The notes beneath the pieces were generated by a model, which worked only from the letters and a program-made list of their open reading frames with translations, was not told the DNA's origin and did not search any database. 64,000 nt of DNA from Curvibacter cyanobacteriorum (lineage in GTDB: Bacteria > Pseudomonadota > Gammaproteobacteria > Burkholderiales > Burkholderiaceae_C): positions 62,001 through 126,000 of the forward strand of contig NZ_JAQSIP010000004.1 in the NCBI RefSeq assembly GCF_028649475.1. Reading direction: 5' to 3'. The position numbers and the translations under genes were made by a program. Below are positions 43,277-52,249 of this stretch, in pieces. Numbering within the stretch: position 1 is the first letter of the stretch; the number at the start of each line of letters is the position of its first letter.

Positions 43277-44413
43277 ATGTTTGACTCGCTCATTCATTTC
43301 GTTCGCGATCAATACCGTACCGACGAGTTCATACCGCTGCATGCCCCGGTGTTCAGGGGCCGTGAACGGGAGCTGGTGACAGACACGATTGAGTCCACCT
43401 TTGTTTCCAGCGTCGGTGCCTATGTCGATCGCTTCGAGAAGGACATCGCGGCAATGACTGACAGCCCTCGCGCGGTTGCTGTCATGAACGGCACAGCCGC
43501 GTTGCACATCGCGTTGAAGTTGGTCGGTGTGGTACCGGGCGACTTGGTCGTGACCCAATCGCTGACGTTTGTGGCAACCTGCAACGCTATTGCATACTGC
43601 GGGGCCGAGCCGCTGTTCGTGGATGTCGATCGTCACACGCTGGGGCTGTCTCCCGCCGCCTTGGACGCCTGGCTTGGAGAGCACGCGTTGATCGATGACC
43701 GCGGCGACTGTCGAACCCGCGTGGGACACAGGCGCATCCGCGCCTGTTTGCCAATGCATACCTTTGGCCACCCTGTCGACCTCGATGCACTGGTTGCGCT
43801 TTGCCAACGATGGCGCCTTGTTCTGGTTGAGGATGCGGCCGAGTCGCTGGGCAGCTATTACAAGGGCCGCCACACCGGTAACTTTGGTCGGATCGGCGTG
43901 CTCAGTTTCAACGGCAACAAGATCATGACGACGGGTGGTGGTGGCATGCTGTTGACCGACGAGGTCATGGGCCTCCGTGCCAAGCACTTGACGACCACGG
44001 CGAAGGTGCCTCATCCCTTCGAGTTCGTGCACGACGAGGTCGGCTACAACTACCGAATGCCTAACTTGAATGCCGCTCTCGGCTGCGCACAGCTCGAGCA
44101 GCTGCCATCATTCCTTGCTTCTAAGCGGGCTCTGGCTGCCCGATACATCGAGTTTTTCAATGGCAGCGATCTCCAGCCGATCGTCGAACCCCGTGATTGC
44201 ATTTCCAACTACTGGCTCAATGGGGTGATCTGCCAAGATCGCGCTCAGCGCGACGCCTTACTCAAGGCGACAAATGACGCGGGTGTCATGACGCGTCCGA
44301 TCTGGGCATTGATGACGGGATTGCCGATGTTCGCCAATGCGCTTCAAGGCCCGCTGGACAACGCGGAGTGGCTGGAGGCTCGTGTCGTGAACCTGCCGAG
44401 CAGCGTGATCTAA
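43277..44413 (+). CDS. legC: PLP aminotransferase, LegC-like
   Basis: 378 residues, DegT/DnrJ/EryC1 family. The PLP lysine is Lys215 in S-F-N-G-N-K-I-M-T-T-G-G-G-G, and V-E-D-A-A-E-S-L-G-S supplies the PLP-contact Asp. V-M-N-G-T-A-A-L-H-I-A-L is the family block. It aminates the 4-keto sugar from LegB to give the 4-amino-6-deoxy intermediate that LegH acetylates. Start is the ATG 7 bp after the legB stop. Confidence 0.92.
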   Translation: MFDSLIHFVRDQYRTDEFIPLHAPVFRGRERELVTDTIESTFVSSVGAYVDRFEKDIAAMTDSPRAVAVMNGTAALHIALKLVGVVPGDLVVTQSLTFVATCNAIAYCGAEPLFVDVDRHTLGLSPAALDAWLGEHALIDDRGDCRTRVGHRRIRACLPMHTFGHPVDLDALVALCQRWRLVLVEDAAESLGSYYKGRHTGNFGRIGVLSFNGNKIMTTGGGGMLLTDEVMGLRAKHLTTTAKVPHPFEFVHDEVGYNYRMPNLNAALGCAQLEQLPSFLASKRALAARYIEFFNGSDLQPIVEPRDCISNYWLNGVICQDRAQRDALLKATNDAGVMTRPIWALMTGLPMFANALQGPLDNAEWLEARVVNLPSSVI

Positions 44414-44421
44414 GCTGGAGC

Positions 44422-45594
44422 ATGAGCTTGCGTCGAATCGCTTTTTTCACAAGTACCCGCGCGGATTACGGGCTGCTCAGACCACTGATGGCGGAGGTCG
44501 TCGCGCGCATGGGGCTCGCTTTGCAGGTCATTGTGTCGGGGACTCATCTTTCAGAGGCTCACGGTGCTACGTGGCATGAGATTGTTGCGGACGGTTTTTC
44601 GATCGACGAGCGAGTCGACATGGAGATCACCACGGACGATGCCGAAGCGGTGGCATCATCAGCCGCTTTGGTCTTGTCTGGCGTCGCAAGGGCGTTGGTC
44701 CGACTCAAGCCAGATGTTTTGGTGCTGCTTGGCGATCGCTACGAATTGCTGGCTGCGGCTCAAGCCGCGGTGCTCTCCCGCGTGCCCATAGCCCACATCC
44801 ATGGCGGCGAAGCAACCGAGGGGGCGATCGATGAGTCCATGCGCCACGCGGTCACCAAGTTGGCGCAATGGCACTTTGCTGCAGCGGCACCTTATGCAGA
44901 TCGCATACGCCAAATGGGAGAAGCTGCTACCCGTGTCTGGAACGTCGGTGCGCCAGCGATGGACAACATTGCCGCACTGGATCCTGTTCCGAAGGAAGAG
45001 CTGGAGGCTTACCTCGGCTTGCAGTTGCGCAGACCAACTTTTCTAGTCACCTACCATCCGGTGACCCTCAGTGACGACAGGGGGCTCTTTGCGATGCAGG
45101 CGTTGCTGGCCGCTTTGGATGCAAGCGACGGTACGGTCGTCATCACGGGAGCGAATGTTGACCCGGGGGCTACAGCCATTCGCGCGTGCTTGCAAGACTA
45201 TGCCTCTGCCAGACCGAGCCGTGTGGTACTGGTTGAGTCACTTGGCTCTCGGCGCTACTTGAGTCTGATGCTTCATGCTGATGCCGTCGTTGGGAACTCA
45301 TCGAGTGGATTGTTGGAGGCGCCCGCCGTTGGCATTCCCACCGTTGACATCGGAGCCCGCCAGAAGGGGCGGCTGCGCGCACCTTCGGTACTGCATTGCG
45401 GCGAGAACGCGGCAGAGATTGGCAGCGCCCTGCGGGTTGCGCTCTCTGATCACCACAGAGCGATCGCCGCGCGGCGAGAATCGCCCTACGGCCAGCCGGG
45501 CGTGTCAAGAAGGATCATCGATCAGCTGGAGGCCGTCGATGTTAAGGTGCAAACCAAGCCGTTCGTTGATCGCCACTGTGCGGCCGACAACTGA
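44422..45594 (+). CDS. legG: Hydrolysing NDP-sugar 2-epimerase, LegG/NeuC-like
   Basis: 390 residues. N-terminus F-F-T-S-T-R-A-D-Y-G-L-L-R-P-L-M matches the NeuC/LegG group, with G-D-R-Y-E-L-L-A-A-A and the active region H-G-G-E. The C-terminal half has V-G-N-S-S-S-G-L-L-E-A-P. It removes the nucleotide and inverts C2 to make the 2,4-diacetamido-2,4,6-trideoxymannose substrate for LegI. A GGAG precedes the ATG. Confidence 0.9.
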   Translation: MSLRRIAFFTSTRADYGLLRPLMAEVVARMGLALQVIVSGTHLSEAHGATWHEIVADGFSIDERVDMEITTDDAEAVASSAALVLSGVARALVRLKPDVLVLLGDRYELLAAAQAAVLSRVPIAHIHGGEATEGAIDESMRHAVTKLAQWHFAAAAPYADRIRQMGEAATRVWNVGAPAMDNIAALDPVPKEELEAYLGLQLRRPTFLVTYHPVTLSDDRGLFAMQALLAALDASDGTVVITGANVDPGATAIRACLQDYASARPSRVVLVESLGSRRYLSLMLHADAVVGNSSSGLLEAPAVGIPTVDIGARQKGRLRAPSVLHCGENAAEIGSALRVALSDHHRAIAARRESPYGQPGVSRRIIDQLEAVDVKVQTKPFVDRHCAADN

Positions 45595-45626
45595 TTTTTT
45601 TATCCGATCAAATGACAGGGAGTCTC

Positions 45627-46697
45627 ATGCACAAGGTCTATGTCATTGCTGAGGCTGGGGTGAATCACAACGGCGACCTTGATCTGGCGCGTGCACTTGT
45701 CGATTGTGCTGCCGATGCAGGCGCCGACGCCGTGAAGTTCCAGACCTTCGACGCCAACAAGTTGGCCACGGGTGCGGCGCCGAAGGCTCGTTACCAGCAG
45801 CAGACCACTGACGCCGCTGAATCTCAGCTCGACATGCTACGCAAGCTGGAACTGCCGCGCGAATGGCATTGGGAACTGCTTGAGCGCGCCCGATCAAGGG
45901 GGATCGAGTTCCTTTCCACTGCTTTCGATGCCGGTAGCTTGGCGTTTCTTGAAGAGCTTGACATGCCCTTCTACAAAGTACCGTCTGGTGAGCTTACAAA
46001 TGGTCCGTTGCTCTGGCAGTTCGCCCGACTGGGACGCCCATTGGTGTTATCCACTGGCATGGCAACGATGTCCGATGTAGAGCAAGCGCTGGCGGTGGTG
46101 GCCCATGCTGTCAATGCACCTGCTGAGCCTGCCGATGTTGGCGATGTGTGGCGTGGCTGGACCGATCCGGCTTGGCGTGCCAGCCTCAACGGGCGGGTGA
46201 CGTTACTGCATTGCACGTCGCAATACCCGACACCGATGAATGAGTGCAACCTGCGCGCGATGGACACCTTGCGTGCGTTTGGTTTTCCGGTTGGTTACTC
46301 GGACCATACGAAGGGAATTTTGATTCCGATTGCAGCGGTTGCACGTGGCGCAACCCTCATTGAAAAGCACTTCACGCTGGATCGTAAGATGCTCGGTCCA
46401 GACCACAGAGCATCACTCGAACCAGATGAGCTGACGAAAATGGTTGCGCAAATTCGCGACCTGGAGGTGGCTTTGGGTGACGGCACCAAGTGCCCACAGC
46501 CGAGTGAATGGAACACCCGTCAGGCGGCTCGTCAGCATGTGGTGGCTGCCCGCCACATTGCCGCCGGGACCTTGCTTTCTCGCGACGATCTCACAACCGC
46601 TCGAAGTGGCGGTGGACTTCAGGCCACGGACCTTTGGGGGCTGGTAGGTGTGCCCACGGTTCATTCTTACGCAGCAGGGGAGCCGATAAAACGATGA
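45627..46697 (+). CDS. legI: N,N'-diacetyllegionaminate synthase, NeuB family
   Basis: 356 residues. NeuB signature V-I-A-E-A-G-V-N-H-N-G-D, with D-A-V-K-F-Q-T-F and L-H-C-T-S-Q-Y-P-T-P, then V-G-Y-S-D-H-T-K-G. The C-terminal SAF (antifreeze-like) domain covers about 290-350. It condenses the hexose with phosphoenolpyruvate to form the nine-carbon sugar. Start at MHKVYVIAEAG, 8 bp after AGGGA; an ATG five codons upstream is less well spaced. Its stop overlaps the legH start. Confidence 0.93.
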   Translation: MHKVYVIAEAGVNHNGDLDLARALVDCAADAGADAVKFQTFDANKLATGAAPKARYQQQTTDAAESQLDMLRKLELPREWHWELLERARSRGIEFLSTAFDAGSLAFLEELDMPFYKVPSGELTNGPLLWQFARLGRPLVLSTGMATMSDVEQALAVVAHAVNAPAEPADVGDVWRGWTDPAWRASLNGRVTLLHCTSQYPTPMNECNLRAMDTLRAFGFPVGYSDHTKGILIPIAAVARGATLIEKHFTLDRKMLGPDHRASLEPDELTKMVAQIRDLEVALGDGTKCPQPSEWNTRQAARQHVVAARHIAAGTLLSRDDLTTARSGGGLQATDLWGLVGVPTVHSYAAGEPIKR

Positions 46698-47338
46698 GTC
46701 CCGGTGTACGTCCCCTCGTTCTGCTCGGTGCTGGTGGTCACGCCAGGGTGCTGGTCGCACTCGCTCGGGCCGCGGGCTATATGATCCTGGGCGTCTGCGA
46801 TCCAGCACTGGCGGCGAAGGGCATGACTCGCTGGGAGTCTCTGGATGTGCTTGGTGATGACCGAGCTCTTGAAGGGCTTGATCCCCGCCGCGTCGAGCTG
46901 ATGCTTGGTGTGGGGCAGCTGACAACATCCAAGGTGCGGGAGCAGCTTTATGCCTCATGGCGGGCTCGCGGGTATGCATTTCCGCCGCTGGTGCATCCCG
47001 CGGCCTGGATTGCGCCCGGTGTCCTCTTGAGTGATGGTGTGCAAGTGATGGCGGGCGCCGTGATCCAGCCAGGCTGTGAGATCGGCGACAACAGCATTGT
47101 CAATACGCGAGTCAGCATCGACCATGACTGCCGCATCGGACGCGGTGTCCACGTGGCACCAGGTGCAACGCTATGCGGTTCTGTCACGGTCGAAGACGGT
47201 GCTTTCATCGGTGCGGGCTCGACGGTGATTCAGGGCGTGCGTGTCGGCAAAAGAGCCGTGGTGGGGGCCGGTGTGACCCTGGTCGGAGATTTGAGCCCTA
47301 GTGCAACCATCATTGGTGCGGCGAATCGTTTGCGTTGA
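46694..47338 (+). CDS. legH: Hexapeptide acetyltransferase, NeuD/LegH-like
   Basis: 214 residues. The N-terminal Rossmann-like G-A-G-G-H-A-R-V-L marks NeuD-type sugar O/N-acetyltransferases. From about 100 on, the left-handed hexapeptide repeats run I-A-P-G-V-L-L, V-M-A-G-A-V-I-Q-P-G-C-E-I-G-D and so on, with catalytic His in S-I-D-H-D-C. In this pathway it acetylates the 4-amino group introduced by LegC. ATGA overlap with legI. Confidence 0.87.
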   Translation: MSPGVRPLVLLGAGGHARVLVALARAAGYMILGVCDPALAAKGMTRWESLDVLGDDRALEGLDPRRVELMLGVGQLTTSKVREQLYASWRARGYAFPPLVHPAAWIAPGVLLSDGVQVMAGAVIQPGCEIGDNSIVNTRVSIDHDCRIGRGVHVAPGATLCGSVTVEDGAFIGAGSTVIQGVRVGKRAVVGAGVTLVGDLSPSATIIGAANRLR

Positions 47339-47377
47339 CAGGCGATTGAAACTAAAAGTACTCAGGAAAAGTTGGGA

Positions 47378-48424
47378 ATGAAAAACTGGAAGACTGTCGC
47401 CGCTTTACCGAATACGCCACTCGAGCAGGCGATCGGCGTGTTGGACAAGGGCGGCCTCGGGATTGTTCTTGTGACAGACTCCGACGACACCCTTCTTGGC
47501 ACCATGACAGACGGTGATGTACGCCGGGCACTTTTACGCCATCAGACGATGGTCACGCCGGTCAGCGAAATCATGTGTTCCACCCCGCAGGTCGCCGAGT
47601 TGCACTGGTCGCGCGAGAAGCGGTTGTCAATCATGGAGTCAAATCGGATCCTGCAGTTGCCAGTCGTGGATGCCAGTCGCCGTGTCGTCGGTATCGAGAC
47701 GCTGCACGACATGTTGGACCACAAGCGGCTCGAGAATCCTGTTTTCTTGATGGCAGGAGGTTTTGGCAAGCGTTTGTTTCCGCTGACCCAGCGCTGTCCT
47801 AAGCCCATGCTCAAGGTTGGCGGAAAGCCGATCCTGGAACTGATCTTGCAGAGCTTCGTCGACGCCGGATTTCATCGGTTCTACATATCAACGCACTACT
47901 TGCCAGAGGTGATACGTGAGCACTTTGGCGACGGCAGTCGTTGGAACGTCAGCATCCAGTATGTGCACGAGGATGAGCCCTTGGGGACTGGCGGGGCCTT
48001 GGGCTTGTTACCTCATGACGAAATTGAGATGCCTATTTTCCTGATGAATGGGGATCTCTTGACGCGTGTTGACTACCGCAGTCTGCTGGATTTTCATGAA
48101 CGCCACGAGGGCTCGGCCACCCTCTGCGTGCGGGAGTATGAAAGCCAGATCCCCTATGGCGTCATCCAGAGCGACGGCCATCGCATCACACACATTGTTG
48201 AAAAGCCTGTCCAGCATTACTTCATCAACGCTGGCATTTACATGCTGTCGCCAGAGTTGGTCCGCCGAGTCGCACCCGGTGAGCGGATAGACATGCCAAC
48301 GCTGCTAGAGCGCGAAATTGATGCTGGTCGTGCCGTCAACATGTTCCCGGTTCATGAGTACTGGCTCGACATCGGGCGCATGGACGATTTCCAGCGTGCG
48401 CAGCAAGAAGTCCTGAACCCGTGA
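47378..48424 (+). CDS. ptmE: CBS-domain sugar nucleotidyltransferase, PtmE-like
   Basis: 348 residues. Two CBS motifs occupy residues 1-118 (G-T-M-T-D-G-D-V-R-R-A-L-L; L-P-V-V-D), followed by a nucleotidyltransferase domain beginning F-L-M-A-G-G-F-G-K-R-L-F-P-L-T and R-C-P-K-P-M-L-K-V-G-G-K-P-I-L-E. This pairing matches PtmE of Campylobacter, which makes GDP-GlcNAc for the legionaminate route. Its presence argues that this cluster uses a GDP-linked precursor rather than UDP-GlcNAc. GTGA overlap with the following gene. Confidence 0.85.
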   Translation: MKNWKTVAALPNTPLEQAIGVLDKGGLGIVLVTDSDDTLLGTMTDGDVRRALLRHQTMVTPVSEIMCSTPQVAELHWSREKRLSIMESNRILQLPVVDASRRVVGIETLHDMLDHKRLENPVFLMAGGFGKRLFPLTQRCPKPMLKVGGKPILELILQSFVDAGFHRFYISTHYLPEVIREHFGDGSRWNVSIQYVHEDEPLGTGGALGLLPHDEIEMPIFLMNGDLLTRVDYRSLLDFHERHEGSATLCVREYESQIPYGVIQSDGHRITHIVEKPVQHYFINAGIYMLSPELVRRVAPGERIDMPTLLEREIDAGRAVNMFPVHEYWLDIGRMDDFQRAQQEVLNP

Positions 48425-49461
48425 GCACGCCTCATAAAGCCCTTGTTGTTGGCAGCGGCAGCATTGCCCGGCGACATCTGGCCAACTTTCGCCGGCTGCT
48501 GCCTGAGGCTGAAATTGGATGCGTGTCGTCTTCTGGACGCCGGCTCGCTGAGAGCGAGACCGTGGCCACGATTCAGTTCACGTCGATGGAGGATGCCGCC
48601 GCCTGGGCACCTGATTTGGCCGTTGTAGCTTCGCCGGCGCCTTTTCACCTGGAGCATGCTTGTTTCCTGTTGGATGCCAGCATTCCTGTGCTAATTGAGA
48701 AGCCATTGAGCGATAGCTTGGACCGTGTGCGTACCGCGGCCCCCTTACTGGCTCGTCACCGGGACCGCATCGAAGTTGCCTACAATCTGAGGTACCTGTC
48801 GTCGGCTTTGCAAATGAAGGCCTTGATTGAGACTGAACGCGTCGGTCGAATTCTCGGCCTGCGAGTCGAAGTTGGTCAGTACCTACCCGATTGGCGGCCC
48901 CAGGCAGATTACCGCGAACAGGTGTCTGCGAGACGGGCGCTTGGCGGCGGGGTTCTGCTGGAGCTCAGCCATGAGTTGGACTACTTGAATTGGCTTTTTG
49001 GTCGCTTTGAAAAGGTTTTCTGCATTGCGACGAACAGCGGGCAGCTCGAAATTGACGTTGAGGATCGCGCGGATCTTTTGCTGGCGCGCGAGGACTTGAC
49101 GGCGCAGGTGCACTTGGACTTCTTGCAGCGTCGCGCCAGCCGCAGTTGCAAAGTGATCGGCTCCAGCGGCAGCTTGCATTGGGATCTCGTTGCCAATTGC
49201 ATTTCTATGGACAGCCCGAGTGGCACGGAGGTTCTCTTCTCGGACTCAGCTGCTGACCGAAATGACATGTACGTCGAACAACTGCGTGGCTTCATCGAGG
49301 TTGCCAAAGGCCGAGCGTTGCCACGCATCACGCTGGAGGACGGAATGGCCGTCCTTTGCATGGTCGAAGCAATGCGTCAGTCTGCCGCTACCGGTCTTCA
49401 GATCCCTATCCTCGCTGACCCCCTCCTTGCGCTTCTTCCCCCTGAATACCATTCACCATGA
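48421..49461 (+). CDS. Gfo/Idh/MocA oxidoreductase
   Basis: 346 residues from a GTG overlapping the ptmE-like stop. N-terminal NAD motif V-V-G-S-G-S-I-A-R-R-H-L, then L-I-E-K-P-L-S-D with the family E-K-P. It corresponds in position to PtmF of the Campylobacter legionaminate locus, which acts in making the GlcN precursor. The exact substrate here is inferred from synteny only. ATGA overlap with the CMP-synthetase gene. Confidence 0.82.
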   Translation: MSTPHKALVVGSGSIARRHLANFRRLLPEAEIGCVSSSGRRLAESETVATIQFTSMEDAAAWAPDLAVVASPAPFHLEHACFLLDASIPVLIEKPLSDSLDRVRTAAPLLARHRDRIEVAYNLRYLSSALQMKALIETERVGRILGLRVEVGQYLPDWRPQADYREQVSARRALGGGVLLELSHELDYLNWLFGRFEKVFCIATNSGQLEIDVEDRADLLLAREDLTAQVHLDFLQRRASRSCKVIGSSGSLHWDLVANCISMDSPSGTEVLFSDSAADRNDMYVEQLRGFIEVAKGRALPRITLEDGMAVLCMVEAMRQSAATGLQIPILADPLLALLPPEYHSP

Positions 49462-50141
49462 CCTGGCGCACTTTTGCCTTCATCTTCGCCCGGGGCGGCT
49501 CCAAGGGACTGCCTGGAAAGAACATCAAGCTACTTGGCGGGATTCCGCTGATAGCCCATGGCATACGCCTGGCCCAGGCGATGGAGCGTATCGAAAGGAT
49601 CTTCGTCTCCACGGATGACGCTCAGATCGCTGCTGTCGCGAGGCAGTTCGGTGCCGACGTCATTGACCGGCCGGCGGCGTTGGCCACGGACACAGCGTCT
49701 GAATGGCTGGCTTGGCAACATGCGATTCAGCATGTCCGTGCGCTCGGCTTTGACTTCGACGTCTTCCTGAGTTTGCCTGCGACCAGCCCACTGCGAAGCG
49801 AACAAGATGTCAGTAACTGTATTGACGCTTTGCAAGATGACGCAGACATCGTGATCTCCGTCACGCCGTCGGCGCGCAGTCCGTACTTCAACATGGTCGT
49901 CACCAACGAGGCGGGTTTGGCGAGTGTCGTTCTGGGGGATGCCGCACTTCAACGGCGCCAGGATGTCCCGCCGGTGTATGACATCACGACAGTGGCCTAT
50001 GTGGCGAAACCCGATTTCATCTTGGCGCATGAGCGATTGTTTGACGGGCGCGTCCGGCCTGTCGTTGTACCGAAGGAGCGCGCAGTGGACATCGATGATG
50101 AATTTGACTTTAAGGTAGCTCAAGCGCTGCTCGACTTATGA
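49458..50141 (+). CDS. legF: CMP-legionaminate synthetase (LegF/NeuA family)
   Basis: 227 residues. CMP-sugar synthetase signature A-R-G-G-S-K-G-L-P-G-K-N-I-K with the R-x-G-S-K-x-x-x-x-K-N pattern, and L-Q-A-T-S-P-L-R type block (S-L-P-A-T-S-P-L-R). V-D-I-D-D-E-F-D is the late acidic motif. It activates the nonulosonic acid with CTP. Legionaminate rather than sialate specificity is inferred from the neighbours (legB, legC, legG, legI, legH). Confidence 0.9.
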   Translation: MTWRTFAFIFARGGSKGLPGKNIKLLGGIPLIAHGIRLAQAMERIERIFVSTDDAQIAAVARQFGADVIDRPAALATDTASEWLAWQHAIQHVRALGFDFDVFLSLPATSPLRSEQDVSNCIDALQDDADIVISVTPSARSPYFNMVVTNEAGLASVVLGDAALQRRQDVPPVYDITTVAYVAKPDFILAHERLFDGRVRPVVVPKERAVDIDDEFDFKVAQALLDL

Positions 50142-50920
50142 ACATGACTTCCGTACTTCACGCTAAAACGGTCCTCATCGTCGGGGCTGCTGGACGAATT
50201 GGAAGCGCTGTTGTTGACGCAGTGCTGTCAGCCGGCGGCAGGGCAATCGCCCTCGACACGGATGCCGCTGGCCTGCAGACCTTGGTCGACGCGCACGGCA
50301 CAGACGCCTTGGTCTGTGGATCGGTCGACATGGTCGATCGCGAGTCAGTCGACCGTGCTTTAAGCTCCGCTCATGACCGATTTGGCGCTGTCGATGGGGC
50401 TGTGAATGCGGCCTATCCGCGCAATACGCGCTATGGGCGACATTTCTTCGACGTCGAGTACGCCGACTTTTGCGAGAACACTGGCCTGCACATGGGGGGG
50501 TATTTCCTATTCATGCAGGCGTGTGCTCGCTATGCACTCGAGCATCAGCGACCGTTCTCGCTGGTCAACTTGTCCTCGATCTACGGCTCGATGGTGCCGC
50601 GCTTTGAGGTTTACGACGGTACTGCCATGACCATGCCGATCGAGTACGCCGCTATAAAGGCCGGCATCGAACACATGACGGGCTATGTCAATGCCTACAT
50701 GAAGAGCCGGAATGTTGCATTTCGCGCCAACTGTGTGAGCCCGGGTGGCATCTTGGCTGGACAGGATGAGCAGTTTCTAGCCCGCTATGGAAATCATTGT
50801 TTATCCAAAGGAATGCTGGATGCCCGGGATATCACGGGTGCCATTGTCTTCTTGCTTTCGGATGGCGCGCGCTATGTTGTAGGGCAAAACCTGGTCGTGG
50901 ATGACGGTTTTTCCATTTGA
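50138..50920 (+). CDS. ptmA: Short-chain dehydrogenase/reductase, PtmA-like
   Basis: 260 residues. Classical SDR: V-G-A-A-G-R-I-G-S-A-V for NAD(P), S-S-I-Y-G-S-M, and active-site Y-A-A-I-K (Tyr-x-x-x-Lys). Position after the CMP-synthetase matches PtmA of the Campylobacter flagellin-legionaminate locus, thought to act with PtmF in precursor supply. Function therefore comes from synteny. Its stop overlaps the next ATG (TGATG). Confidence 0.82.
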   Translation: MNMTSVLHAKTVLIVGAAGRIGSAVVDAVLSAGGRAIALDTDAAGLQTLVDAHGTDALVCGSVDMVDRESVDRALSSAHDRFGAVDGAVNAAYPRNTRYGRHFFDVEYADFCENTGLHMGGYFLFMQACARYALEHQRPFSLVNLSSIYGSMVPRFEVYDGTAMTMPIEYAAIKAGIEHMTGYVNAYMKSRNVAFRANCVSPGGILAGQDEQFLARYGNHCLSKGMLDARDITGAIVFLLSDGARYVVGQNLVVDDGFSI

Positions 50921-52194
50921 TGATTTCCCGCATTCGACTTCGATTGTTGGCTGATTACATTGCGGCAACTCGCAATGAGATCGCCGTTGATGAGATGTTT
51001 TTGGCGCTGTCTAAAGTAGACGCTGTTGACGTCGGCTACTTTCCGCGTGTGCCGCATTGGATCAGTTTTGCCAAACGCCAGCCGAATCTGGTTCGCCTGG
51101 TGTTCCACATCGCCCGCGTGGTTTGGCTGGGCGGTGGGGCAGCGATTTTCTTTGTCCTGGAGTACTTCAAATTCAGGCGCTTACACCGTATTACCCATGT
51201 CGACCAATTACCTCGACACGACGGTGCCGTTCTTTATTTGTCTAAGCGTGTTGGTGATGTTTTAAATCCCACTCAGTTCCCCGCGTTCCCGCGAATATGG
51301 TTTACGCTTCCCTGGGTGCCTCCGCAAGGTATTCAGAAGGGGGTGGCAGAGTTGCCCATGCTGTCAGTCTTGCGGGTCCAAGACCTGCGTGAGGCCCTCG
51401 TTGACGCGATGATTGTGACCCACCGGAGGCGACGCAAGCAACGTCTATCACCCTGGGTGCTGCAAACATACACGGCATTCCGCTGGTTCTTAGTACGCCG
51501 GGCATTGAATTGTTTATCGGGAACATTGGTCACGTCGGAACATTATGATCGATGGGCTGTGCTGGTCGATAGAACTGTACGGGAGCATCGTCGCGTTTCA
51601 TGCAGCACAGCCCGACTGGTCCTTGTGCAGCACGGGGCAATGACTGGACTTAATCAAGAATTGCCCCTTCGGAAATCCTTGTTGCAATTGCCGACACGCT
51701 TGCGGCAAGTAGACGAACTTCACGTTTACAACAGCGATGAAGCCGCCGCATTTGAGGCGCATGTATTTGCCCCAGGCAGGGCAGCACCGATGCCAGAGGT
51801 CTACTTTTTCAAGCCTCTGATTGAACTTCGGGGATCCCCATTTTCGGAGCATCAGCGGCTCCTTTTTGTCGGGCATCCCCTCTGTGAGGGTTTTCAAATT
51901 GAGATCTTTCAAAGGTTGAAAGCCTGTCGGAACGTCGAAGTCTATTACAAACCTCATCCAACAGCGCCCATGTCCAAGTTGATTGAGGCACTTGACTGGG
52001 TGTTGATTCGAGACGTCAATTATTTCCCAAAAGTGGATTTGCTTGTTTCATACCCTTCGACTTTAGTGGTTGAGTATGAGGGTGTCGGTATCCCCGCGTC
52101 AGTTCACCCCCTTGATGTGGCTGTCGATGATGCACCTCTATTTTTTGAAAAGACGCTGGCCATCATCGATGGTCGGCTAGAGGGTTTAAGATGA
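50920..52194 (+). CDS. Unassigned GT-B-like glycosyltransferase candidate
   Basis: 424 residues; I do not recognise a family with confidence. One hydrophobic segment is near residues 60-80. The C-terminal third has a set of features seen in CDP-glycerol/sialyltransferase-like GT-B folds: L-V-L-V-Q-H-G-A-M, later V-Y-Y-K-P-H-P-T-A (HP motif) and S-Y-P-S-T-L-V-V-E-Y-E-G (Ser/Thr pocket with acidic residues). It directly follows the CMP-legionaminate genes and overlaps the last of them, so a legionaminyltransferase is the natural guess. Confidence 0.5.
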   Translation: MISRIRLRLLADYIAATRNEIAVDEMFLALSKVDAVDVGYFPRVPHWISFAKRQPNLVRLVFHIARVVWLGGGAAIFFVLEYFKFRRLHRITHVDQLPRHDGAVLYLSKRVGDVLNPTQFPAFPRIWFTLPWVPPQGIQKGVAELPMLSVLRVQDLREALVDAMIVTHRRRRKQRLSPWVLQTYTAFRWFLVRRALNCLSGTLVTSEHYDRWAVLVDRTVREHRRVSCSTARLVLVQHGAMTGLNQELPLRKSLLQLPTRLRQVDELHVYNSDEAAAFEAHVFAPGRAAPMPEVYFFKPLIELRGSPFSEHQRLLFVGHPLCEGFQIEIFQRLKACRNVEVYYKPHPTAPMSKLIEALDWVLIRDVNYFPKVDLLVSYPSTLVVEYEGVGIPASVHPLDVAVDDAPLFFEKTLAIIDGRLEGLR

Positions 52195-52249
52195 GATTGC
52201 TGATTGATATTTTATCATATCAGCCAATGAAGGTGTTGAAGATAACGTC

